14,071 bases of DNA, from NCBI GenBank assembly GCA_028876035.1, contig JAGWTK010000061.1:1-14071 (forward strand), in the 5' to 3' direction. Below, piece by piece: positions 1-5,760 of this stretch. Positions within the stretch are counted from its first letter, which is position 1. Every line of letters begins with the position of its first letter. The stretch comes from Bacteroidota bacterium. Lineage in GTDB: Bacteria > Bacteroidota > Bacteroidia > Chitinophagales > Chitinophagaceae. The notes under the pieces were generated by a model. It ran no database searches. It was given only the letters and a program-made list of their open reading frames with translations, and was not told the DNA's origin. The position numbers were made by a program, and so were the translations under genes.

Positions 1-90
1 TCCCATCTTTTTTAGTACGGTTTTTTGTTCGGGTTTAGGCAGGTATTCTGCACCAGCATGAAATTTGAAAGTATTCTGCGTACTTAGCGT

Positions 91-543
91 ATGAAAAAAT
101 TCGTCCTCCCCACCCTGCTGGTCCTGGGGCTGCTGACCAGCTGCAAGCAGCCGCTTCTACCCGAATACGCCGGCGTTGAGAATATCCGGATGGCTGATAT
201 CGGGACCAATGAATCTGCCGTATCGGCAGACATCAAATACTACAACCCCAATCCGTATCCCATGAAATTGAAGCAGGGGGAAGTGGGCGTTTTTATCAAT
301 GACAGGTATGTAGGCAAGACAATGCTCGACACAGCGATCGCCATCCCGGCCAGGGATAGTTTCCTCATTCCTGTGTCGATGAAACTGGAAACAAAGCAGG
401 TTTTTAGCAACGCGCTTAGCGCCGTTTTATCCGGCTCGGTGAAGGTTAAACTGGAAGGGTTTGCACGCGTCAGTCGTGGCGGGCTTACCATGAAACTGCC
501 GGTACACTACGAAGGTGAGCAAAAGCTGGATCTACATTTTTAA
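91..543 (+). CDS. LEA type 2 (LEA14-like) lipoprotein
   Basis: This is a 150-residue predicted lipoprotein. The N-terminus is a lipoprotein signal peptide: two lysines, a hydrophobic stretch, then the lipobox LLTSC with the lipidated cysteine at residue 18. Residues about 45-100 resemble the LEA14/water-stress-hypersensitivity fold, with the typical YNPNPYPMKL segment followed by a GxVxVFINDRYVG strand and a short run leading into IPVSMKL. Proteins of this family are small beta-sandwiches found in many Bacteroidota as envelope lipoproteins, and their molecular role is not established. Lys follows the lipidated Cys, which gives no clear inner- or outer-membrane signal. The ATG at 91 is chosen because the signal peptide begins exactly there. 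The gene stands alone, with a large inverted repeat just after its stop. The family call is fairly firm; the function is unknown. Confidence 0.85.
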   Translation: MKKFVLPTLLVLGLLTSCKQPLLPEYAGVENIRMADIGTNESAVSADIKYYNPNPYPMKLKQGEVGVFINDRYVGKTMLDTAIAIPARDSFLIPVSMKLETKQVFSNALSAVLSGSVKVKLEGFARVSRGGLTMKLPVHYEGEQKLDLHF

Positions 544-557
544 GGGAGTCTTAAGTT

Positions 558-645
558 CTAAGTAGTAAGTTTTAAGTCTGCTCGCTTCGCCACTAAAACG
601 CCCGGGCTTACTCAACAGACTTATTACTTAAAACTTACTACTTAG
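558..645. repeat. Imperfect inverted repeat, 23-30 bp arms
   Basis: The left arm (558-580) and right arm (616-645) are reverse complements over 23 bases, except that the right arm has an extra 7 bases (TTATTAC-type) near its inner end. The 35-bp spacer is more GC-rich. The arms are built from short TAAG/TAGTAAG/TTTTAAG units, a type of low-complexity intergenic palindrome I associate with Bacteroidota genomes. The element lies between the convergent lipoprotein and HMA genes. It could form a long stem in RNA and act as a bidirectional transcription barrier, but it has no U-tract. It may also be a dispersed repeat; only this copy is in the window. Confidence 0.7.
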
Positions 646-663
646 CACTTTCCCCCATGTGTC

Positions 664-689
664 AAAAAAAAAGCGCCCGGAGGGCGCTT
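664..689 (-). terminator. Rho-independent terminator of the pyr/HMA transcript
   Basis: An 8-bp perfect stem (671-678 pairing with 682-689) with a 3-nt loop is followed, on the minus strand, by an uninterrupted run of U from the A-tract at 664-670. It lies 22 bp past the stop codon of the HMA-domain gene, so it terminates leftward transcription. Confidence 0.9.
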
Positions 690-711
690 CAATGTTATCA
701 AACCTACAATC

Positions 712-1065
712 TTATTTCTTCATTCCACCCCCATCTTCCGGCTTCTTGCAGCACTGGGGTAATTTCTTGTAGGCTTCAGGATTGGCGGTCACATCGTCGG
801 CATCATAGCCTGCATTCGCAATGGCTGTTTTTACATTTTCAATATTGGTTCGCTCTGTCCAGAAAGTAACTTTTGTGGTCTTGTTTTTATAATTCACCAC
901 TGCCTTCGCCACCCCTTCTTCCCTAGCCAGCATGTTTTCAATCCTGGTTTTGCAGGACTCACATTGAACGGTGGGTGTTTTGATGGTTACAGTTTGTGCT
1001 TTTTGCGCGTTTGCAGCGATCGCCGTGCCCACTATAAAGCTCAGCAGTACCAGTATTTTTTTCAT
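712..1065 (-). CDS. Secreted/periplasmic HMA-domain heavy-metal-binding protein
   Basis: This is a 117-residue protein with a cleavable signal peptide (residues 1 to about 20, ending ANA-Q) followed by one ferredoxin-like heavy-metal-associated domain. The metal-binding CxxC is CESC at residues 35-38, placed as in CopZ/MerP-type domains but with TVQ in place of the usual GMT before the first Cys. The C-terminus adds a second possible thiol site, a CC pair at about 105-106, and a short Gly/Lys-rich tail. It probably binds a soft metal such as copper in the periplasm. The ATG at 1065 is preferred over the longer reading from 1107, because it begins a normal signal peptide and the extra 14 residues would spoil it. 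It starts 26 bp after pyrE and may share that transcript, which ends at the terminator at 664-689. No metal transporter is adjacent. Confidence 0.85.
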   Translation of the reverse strand: MKKILVLLSFIVGTAIAANAQKAQTVTIKTPTVQCESCKTRIENMLAREEGVAKAVVNYKNKTTKVTFWTERTNIENVKTAIANAGYDADDVTANPEAYKKLPQCCKKPEDGGGMKK

Positions 1066-1091
1066 GGTAATATTGTTTGATCCAAAAATAA

Positions 1092-1724
1092 CTAAACTCC
1101 CTGCCATTTGGAAGGGTCGGCCTGCCAGTTTAACAAAACCTGCTGCTGGGCGGGGTCTACGGTGCCCTTTTGCACGGCGAGTTTGATCAAGGTTTCGTAA
1201 TTGGTGAGCGTTTTAAACGGCACCCCTGCTGCGGCAAAGGCTTCGACGGCTACCGGGAATCCATAACTGAAAATGGCCACCATACCCATCACCTCCAGGC
1301 CAGCAGCCTTTAGTACGTCCACTACCTGCAGACTGCTCTTGCCGGTGGAAATCAGGTCTTCTACCACAATCACTTTCTGCCCTTTTTCATAGAATCCTTC
1401 GATCTGGTTGCCCAACCCGTGTTCCTTTGGTTTGGGACGAACATAGATATAAGGCAGTTTGAGCTGATCGGCACTTAGTGCTCCCCAGGCAATACCTGCC
1501 GTAGCAACACCCGCAAGCAGTTCCGCATCCGGGAAAGCCGAAAAGATAGTATTGCTTATTTCAGATTTAATAAACTCGCGTACATAGGGGAAAGACAATA
1601 CCCTGCGGTTATCGCAATAAATGGGGCTTTTCCAGCCACTTGCCCAGGTAAAGGGCTGTGTGGGACTTAGTTTTACTGCATTTACCTGCAGGAGCTTTTC
1701 AGCAACAGCTGTTTCATTGGTCAT
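1092..1724 (-). CDS. pyrE: Orotate phosphoribosyltransferase
   Basis: PyrE joins orotate and PRPP to give orotidine 5'-phosphate in de novo pyrimidine synthesis; it acts in the cytoplasm as a homodimer. The 210-residue length is normal. Visible signatures are the N-terminal FTWASGWKSPIYCDNR segment (25-40, orotate/PRPP region), the flexible catalytic loop VRPKPKEHGLGNQIEG (95-110) with its Lys and His residues, and the PRPP-binding motif VIVVEDLISTGKS (118-130). The start is an ATG at 1724, 29 bp after the stop of the PyrR-like gene and in the same direction. The two pyrimidine genes therefore probably form one leftward transcript. No other pyr biosynthesis gene is in the window. Confidence 0.97.
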   Translation of the reverse strand: MTNETAVAEKLLQVNAVKLSPTQPFTWASGWKSPIYCDNRRVLSFPYVREFIKSEISNTIFSAFPDAELLAGVATAGIAWGALSADQLKLPYIYVRPKPKEHGLGNQIEGFYEKGQKVIVVEDLISTGKSSLQVVDVLKAAGLEVMGMVAIFSYGFPVAVEAFAAAGVPFKTLTNYETLIKLAVQKGTVDPAQQQVLLNWQADPSKWQGV

Positions 1725-1753
1725 GCCGCGAAGGTAATATAAATGAGGCAGGC

Positions 1754-2254
1754 TTACTCGAGGTAGGCGCCGGTAATCGTGTCGCCAGCAGCCTCCACGT
1801 AGATATGTTCCTGGAGTGTTGTTGCAATGGATAACCCTACATAATCCGGTTGCACCGGGAAGGTTTTATGGCTTCTTTCCACCAATACCAGTGTCTGAAT
1901 TTTACGGGGATGAAAACCCAGGAAAGGTTTCATCGCATACAGAAGGGTTTTTCCGCTCATGGCCACATCGTCGATCACCACAATAACTTTATCATTGAAA
2001 TCTCCCGGCTTGCTCAGCACCACGTCGTCGGGCATATGCTTGTCGAGGGTTATGGTGTAGAGCTCAGTCCGGATACTACTGATTTCTGCCAGCAGCTTTT
2101 GTATGTTTTTTGCCATTACGGTTCCGCTGTTGCGGATACCCGCCAGGACAATCTCCTTTTCCCCGTCGTTGTTCTCCACAATTTCGTAAGCCATGCGGCG
2201 CAGTTTTTTTGCTGCGGTTGCCTGGTCGAGAATATAATTTTTCGCCGTTTCCAA
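1754..2254 (-). CDS. PyrR-like phosphoribosyltransferase
   Basis: This type I phosphoribosyltransferase is about 166 residues long and closest in pattern to PyrR, which can have uracil phosphoribosyltransferase activity and, in Firmicutes, regulates pyr mRNA. Visible parts (numbered from the start used here) are an N-terminal NYILDQ..LRRMAYEI helix, the AGIRNSG loop at about 38-44, the PRPP motif DDVAMSGKT (95-103), and the PyrR-type LVERSHKTFPVQPDYVG segment (about 124-140). The reading frame extends upstream to a GTG at 2293. I prefer the TTG at 2254 because homologues normally begin only a few residues before NYILDQ, the extra 13 residues (MRFCCILFSK...) look non-native, and it leaves room for promoters in the divergent gap. 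The neighbour pyrE supports a pyrimidine role. RNA-binding regulation cannot be read from this sequence. Confidence 0.82.
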   Translation of the reverse strand: METAKNYILDQATAAKKLRRMAYEIVENNDGEKEIVLAGIRNSGTVMAKNIQKLLAEISSIRTELYTITLDKHMPDDVVLSKPGDFNDKVIVVIDDVAMSGKTLLYAMKPFLGFHPRKIQTLVLVERSHKTFPVQPDYVGLSIATTLQEHIYVEAAGDTITGAYLE

Positions 2255-2272
2255 TCCTTCCGTTTTGGAAAA

Positions 2273-2304
2273 CAAAATACAACAAAACCGCACACTCCCC
2301 GCAA
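2273..2304 (-). promoter_or_regulatory. Possible leftward promoter for the PyrR-like/pyrE transcript
   Basis: On the minus strand a TTG (2302-2304) is followed after about 22 bp by TATTTTG (2273-2279), close to the Bacteroidota -33 TTG / -7 TAnnTTTG pattern but one base short in the -7 element. If real, transcription would begin at about 2267. That would rule out the GTG at 2293 as start of the PyrR-like gene and favour the TTG at 2254. Confidence 0.3.
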
Positions 2305-2336
2305 ATCCGTTAATTTAGCCAGTACAAAGTTTTGCC

Positions 2337-3653
2337 ATGCAATTTATTTTCCAGGCCGCTTTTGTATTGATGCTGGGGCTTGCAGTCTGGCTGTTCACCA
2401 GGAATATCCTGCGCATTCGCCGGAACATTTTACTAGGCAAAGAGGGGGGCTATACTGATAATACACCAGCCCGCTGGCGCAACGTCCTCCTACTGGCATT
2501 CGGGCAAAAAAAAATGTTTCAAAACCCGATGGTAGCCATCCTTCATTTTGTGATCTATGCGGGCTTTATTATTATCAACCTGGAAGTACTGGAAATTGTG
2601 CTGGACGGCATTTTAGGCACACACCGTCTTTTCCTGGGCTGGATAGGTTCGTTCTATGGATTTCTTATCAATGCGTTTGAATTTTTGGCAGTCGGCGTTT
2701 TGCTGGTATGTATTGCCTTCCTGGCAAGAAGAAACCTGGTAAAGGTGAAACGACTCGTTCACCCCGATCTGAATGGCTGGCCACGCAGCGATGCCAATTA
2801 TATCCTAATCGCCGAAATTATATTGATGACGCTCTTTCTTACCATGAATGCCTGCGACACCCTGTTACAGGAAAAAGGCGCAGCGCATTACAGTGAGCAC
2901 TTGACCGGAAATTTTCTGTTCTCTTCACTCCTGCATCCTTTGCTAAACGGTATGAGCATTGAAACTTTAACAGTCATCGAACGCAGCTGCTGGTGGTTAC
3001 ATATCGCAGGCATACTGGCCTTCCTGAATTATTTGCCCTATAGCAAACACCTGCATATCCTCTTCGCGTTCCCGAATGCTTATTATGCAAGGCTGGAGCC
3101 GATGGGACAAATGCACAATATGCCCGCCATACAGCAGGAGGTACTATATGCGATGCAACCAGAACTTGCACCCGCGGAAGCTGCAGCACCGGTGTCTTTT
3201 GGTGCAAAGGATGTCAGGGATTTGAGCTGGCGGAATATACTGGATGCCTATAGCTGCACGGAATGCGGTAGATGTACGGCAGCCTGTCCGGCCAATATCA
3301 CCGGCAAAAAGCTTTCGCCGCGAAAAATCATGATGGACACGCGGGATCGGGCAGAAGAAATCGGAAGAAACATCCGCGCGAATAACGGCCAATTTCAGCC
3401 TGATAACAAATCCCTCTTGCACGACTATATCTCCGTTGAAGAATTGCGCGCCTGCACCACCTGTAACGCCTGTGTACAGGAATGTCCTGTGAGCATCAGT
3501 CCGCTTGAAATTATTCTTGAGCTTCGTCGCAACCTCATCATGGAAGAAAGCAATGCACCCCAGGAATGGAATGGCATGTTCAGCAATACCGAGAACAATT
3601 TTGCTCCCTGGAAATTTGCACCGGACGACCGGGATGGATGGCTGAAGGGCTAG
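2337..3653 (+). CDS. Membrane 4Fe-4S oxidoreductase (NarI-like/HdrDE-like fusion)
   Basis: This is a 438-residue protein with an N-terminal membrane part and a C-terminal ferredoxin-like part. Residues 1 to about 265 contain roughly six hydrophobic helices with His residues placed as in NarI/HdrE cytochrome b-type subunits (LHF in helix 2; LHIAG and SKHLHIL near the last helix). The C-terminal half has two full CxxCxxCxxxCP motifs: C307/C310/C313/C317 and C373/C376/C379/C383. This predicts two [4Fe-4S] clusters. Related Bacteroidota proteins usually sit beside a second iron-sulfur protein with CCG (HdrB/GlpC-type) domains, but none is adjacent here. Its likely job is passing electrons between the quinone pool and a soluble partner; the actual donor is unknown. 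The start is the ATG at 2337, 82 bp from the preferred start of the divergent PyrR-like gene. Confidence 0.85.
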   Translation: MQFIFQAAFVLMLGLAVWLFTRNILRIRRNILLGKEGGYTDNTPARWRNVLLLAFGQKKMFQNPMVAILHFVIYAGFIIINLEVLEIVLDGILGTHRLFLGWIGSFYGFLINAFEFLAVGVLLVCIAFLARRNLVKVKRLVHPDLNGWPRSDANYILIAEIILMTLFLTMNACDTLLQEKGAAHYSEHLTGNFLFSSLLHPLLNGMSIETLTVIERSCWWLHIAGILAFLNYLPYSKHLHILFAFPNAYYARLEPMGQMHNMPAIQQEVLYAMQPELAPAEAAAPVSFGAKDVRDLSWRNILDAYSCTECGRCTAACPANITGKKLSPRKIMMDTRDRAEEIGRNIRANNGQFQPDNKSLLHDYISVEELRACTTCNACVQECPVSISPLEIILELRRNLIMEESNAPQEWNGMFSNTENNFAPWKFAPDDRDGWLKG

Positions 3654-3720
3654 CTTTTTGGCTATTGGCTTATAGCTATTAGTCGCTAATGCTCATCACC
3701 TAACGCCTAACACCTTTCAA
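3654..3720. repeat. Low-complexity intergenic tract (TAGCTATT / CTAACGCC units)
   Basis: Between the iron-sulfur gene and the small membrane gene lies a tract of short iterated words: GGCTATTGGC and TATAGCTATTAG, then CTAACGCCTAACACC. It contains the self-complementary ATAGCTAT and no open frame. It resembles the inverted repeat at 558-645 in style (iterated TA-containing words) but not in sequence. Confidence 0.4.
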
Positions 3721-3975
3721 TTGAAAAAGCTCATCCTCCTCAACCTGCTCTTCTTTGTTATCCTAATGCTGTTATTTTTCGCGGCCACGTTCGCATTGGG
3801 TTATGCAGGTAAAAACTATGGAACAGACGGCGCCCTGGTATTCCTGTTAGCCATCGTCATCCATCTTTTCCTGAATTACCTGCTCATGCACAAACGCCCC
3901 GAATTCAACTGGAAAAAGGGATTGGCAGCCAGCGCCTGCATCATCGCGGTCTACTTACTGGTACTCTTCCATTAA
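3721..3975 (+). CDS. Small three-helix membrane protein, unknown function
   Basis: This 84-residue, very hydrophobic protein belongs to no family I recognise. Predicted membrane helices lie at about residues 4-27, 35-54 and 66-83. A short charged loop (HKRPEFNWKKG) lies between helices 2 and 3 and is probably cytoplasmic by the positive-inside rule. The start codon is TTG at 3721. No ATG is available upstream in frame, and the Lys-Lys after the start followed by a helix is a typical membrane-protein N-terminus. The next in-frame Met, at residue 16, would cut the first helix. It follows the iron-sulfur oxidoreductase by 67 bp on the same strand and could be co-transcribed with it. The stop codon abuts a terminator serving the opposite strand. 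Coding status is likely but not certain. Confidence 0.65.
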   Translation: MKKLILLNLLFFVILMLLFFAATFALGYAGKNYGTDGALVFLLAIVIHLFLNYLLMHKRPEFNWKKGLAASACIIAVYLLVLFH

Positions 3976-4001
3976 AAACAAAAGCCAGGCATTTGCCTGG
4001 C
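3974..4001 (-). terminator. Leftward rho-independent terminator
   Basis: A GC-rich stem (3984-3991 with 3994-4001; effectively 7 bp with a 4-nt loop) is followed on the minus strand by the U-rich run TTTTGTTTTT from 3974-3983. It overlaps the stop codon of the 84-residue membrane gene, which shields that gene from antisense transcription. On the plus strand the stem is followed by GGGG, so it works leftward only. Confidence 0.8.
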
Positions 4002-4035
4002 GGGGTTGATATGGTTGAGGGATAGTTGCTAAAAG

Positions 4036-4062
4036 AAAAAACAACCGGCGAAGGTTGTTTTT
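4036..4062. terminator. Bidirectional rho-independent terminator
   Basis: A 10-bp stem (4037-4046 with 4053-4062) with a 6-nt loop is built of AAAAACAACC paired with GGTTGTTTTT, so a U-tract follows the CG-containing core in both directions. It can end rightward transcription from the 84-residue membrane gene and leftward transcription from the gap or from the DUF4407 gene. Confidence 0.8.
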
Positions 4063-4169
4063 CAATGGGAATTTGGAATTTCCACCTGGTTTTAACGTTA
4101 GGATTTGGATAGCTTTCAATGAATACCGGATCAAGATTTGGACATTGGACGGGTTGCAAATGGTTTTGC
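4036..4169 (-). ncRNA. Candidate small RNA
   Basis: The 364-bp gap 3976-4339 has no convincing gene, but on the minus strand it contains a good promoter (4174-4205) and, about 130 nt further, a terminator (4036-4062), with a second leftward terminator at 3974-4001. The predicted transcript opens with a 6-bp hairpin (4155-4160 with 4165-4170) and ends in the terminator stem. It contains ATTTGGA (plus-strand sense) three times at 4071, 4103 and 4136, spaced 32-33 nt. It matches no RNA family I can name, and I could not fold it into a convincing 6S-like rod. The alternative is a long 3' untranslated region of the DUF4407 gene with a chance promoter match. The rest of the gap (4206-4339) shows nothing. 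Confidence 0.4.
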
Positions 4170-4173
4170 ATCC

Positions 4174-4205
4174 CAAACATAAATTAAAAATATTTTAACT
4201 CACAA
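4174..4205 (-). promoter_or_regulatory. Leftward Bacteroidota-type promoter
   Basis: On the minus strand TTG (4203-4205) is followed, after a 21-bp AT-rich spacer, by TATGTTTG (4174-4181), a full match to the -7 element TAnnTTTG. Spacing is within the range reported for Bacteroidota primary-sigma promoters. Transcription would start near 4169 and read into the candidate small RNA, not into a gene. Confidence 0.5.
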
Positions 4206-4339
4206 TGATCGGTAGCTGATTTTTCCCCGTTTGTTCATGAAGATGATCGAAATCAATTCAGGTTTTTACATGTTATCATGACAATTCATGCACCGCCGGC
4301 ATCTGTCAGAATTTGTTCGGATAAACGCCTGGAATCATT

Positions 4340-5614
4340 CTACAAACCATCTTCTTCGCGGTATTGGTAACGTTCCTTTAATTTTCGCATCACTTCGTCC
4401 ATGCTGGCCCGGTGATCTTTGGGATTCCATTCACCCCGCTCCCATTTCTCCAATTCTTCATCAATATGCTTTTGCTGCAGTGCCTTCATTTTTTCGCTTA
4501 AGTTGGCGGAAACCTCCTGCTGACTTTCATAAAACCGCTTACGTTTTGCATACGTAACTTCTTTATCGCGTCTTATCTCATTTTCCGAAGCAGCCATCTG
4601 CACCAGCTCCTCTTTCGCCAGCGCAATATCATACGGCCCTACCTGCATGATAAGTTTGGACAATACCGGGCCTATTTCAATAAGAATAATCAACAGTGAA
4701 ATCATGAGACCCGCGAGCCAAACGCTCGGTTCTTCTGCTGCTAAATCACTCAAAGCCTTGTTACGTTCAAGAAAACCTACATTCTCCTTTACGGCCGCCT
4801 CATACCTTCTGCGCTTCTCTTCCATACCTGCGCGGTTAAATGCAACGATACTATCCTGTGCCATGATACCTGTTTGTAACTGCACTAATTCGGGGGCCGA
4901 CTGCCGCAACAGGTTTTGATACGCGTCCATCTTCAGTCTTGTTAGTGATTCAATGCCCCTTTGACCAGAACCACCCGTGCCATCGGCTTCCTGCACGTAA
5001 GATTGCTGCAACCGGTGCAGGGTGTCTTCAATTGCTGACTTTCGCTGTAGCAGGCGGTTTCGTTCAGCAGTAGCAGATTGTAGTTCTCTTTCCGATTCGC
5101 GCTGCAGCAAGCTGTCGTTCAGCAGCACTTTGTTGTGTATATTTTGAGCGACGCGCGTGTTGATTTCCTTCTCAAAAATTTTTAGCTCCAGCGGACGGGC
5201 AATGGTTACCCCAATCAGCAAAGCCAATAACAGCCGGGGCACAGCCATCCACAACTGTTTCTTTTTACTTAGTCCATATTTACGCATGGTAGAAACCAGG
5301 AAGCGGTCGAAATTGAAGATGATGGCACCCCAGATCAGGGCGAAAACGAGTGCCAAGGCGATATTGCCGAAAATACTGTACAGCGCATATCCTGAAGAGA
5401 TAGCTGCCAATACAAAAGTGGCCATTATCACGCCACCAAGTCCTGCGTATTTGCTATGCTCCGAAGGATACTGCCGCAGCAGTTCCTGGTGGGCACCTGA
5501 ACACCACCACAAAAAACCGGATTGTTTTTCCGTTTTGCCGTTGCCGGTAAAGCTGTCGTAGGTGTACAGTCCTTCCTCACGGCGATTGTCGCTGTTAGCC
5601 ATAGTTGTAGCCAT
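4340..5614 (-). CDS. DUF4407 membrane and coiled-coil protein
   Basis: This 424-residue protein matches the DUF4407 family, whose function is unknown. From the chosen start, hydrophobic helices lie at about 58-79, 81-101, 122-139 and 298-317. The family hallmark NFDRFLVSTMRK falls at 101-112, and ARPLELKIFEKEI at 139-151. Between helices 3 and 4 is a roughly 150-residue charged segment (150-290) that is heavily helical and coiled-coil-like, interrupted by a Gly-rich turn (DGTGGSGQRG). A second charged helical tail runs from 330 to the end. The frame is open up to 5692, but the extra 26 residues look unlike a protein start. ATG 5614 (MATTMANSDN) or ATG 5602 is more plausible. The gene stands between the pxp operon and the gap with the candidate small RNA, and its neighbours give no functional clue. 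Confidence 0.85.
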   Translation of the reverse strand: MATTMANSDNRREEGLYTYDSFTGNGKTEKQSGFLWWCSGAHQELLRQYPSEHSKYAGLGGVIMATFVLAAISSGYALYSIFGNIALALVFALIWGAIIFNFDRFLVSTMRKYGLSKKKQLWMAVPRLLLALLIGVTIARPLELKIFEKEINTRVAQNIHNKVLLNDSLLQRESERELQSATAERNRLLQRKSAIEDTLHRLQQSYVQEADGTGGSGQRGIESLTRLKMDAYQNLLRQSAPELVQLQTGIMAQDSIVAFNRAGMEEKRRRYEAAVKENVGFLERNKALSDLAAEEPSVWLAGLMISLLIILIEIGPVLSKLIMQVGPYDIALAKEELVQMAASENEIRRDKEVTYAKRKRFYESQQEVSANLSEKMKALQQKHIDEELEKWERGEWNPKDHRASMDEVMRKLKERYQYREEDGL

Positions 5615-5760
5615 TGGTAAATAATTACAATAAAGGTTGCAAGTAGATTTGCCCGATAGAAGTTGGAGAAGGAACAGGCAAATAACGGTCATTGCCCGCA
5701 GTAAATTGCAAAGGAAACGCTAAAGCGCAACAAGAAATATTCATCCGGCCGGGAACAGGC

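Noticed and set aside
1..160. Minus-strand frame open to the left window edge, with protein-like residues (FHAGAEYLPKPEQ) across 1-60.
   Set aside because: No ATG, GTG or TTG start lies in this frame before the ATG at 4-6, two codons from the edge, and the upstream part is antisense to the lipoprotein signal peptide. A leftward gene may begin at base 6, but two codons cannot support a call.
1850..2458. 202-codon plus-strand frame crossing the PyrR-like gene and the start of the iron-sulfur gene.
   Set aside because: It overlaps two well-supported genes, one antisense and one out of frame, and its residues (rich in His, Phe and Cys) show no recognisable domain.
4036..4169. 6S RNA as identity of the candidate small RNA.
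   Set aside because: Length fits, but I could not pair the 5' and 3' parts into the long rod with a central bubble expected of 6S RNA.
3941..4180. Minus-strand frames of 73-79 codons in the gap after the small membrane protein.
   Set aside because: They run through two terminator hairpins, their starts overlap the -7 element of the leftward promoter, and the residues show no domain or membrane pattern.
5615..5760. Terminator for the pxp operon in the gap before the DUF4407 gene.
   Set aside because: Only a 3-bp CGC/GCG stem and a short GGCCGG palindrome are present, with no U-tract; not enough for a terminator.
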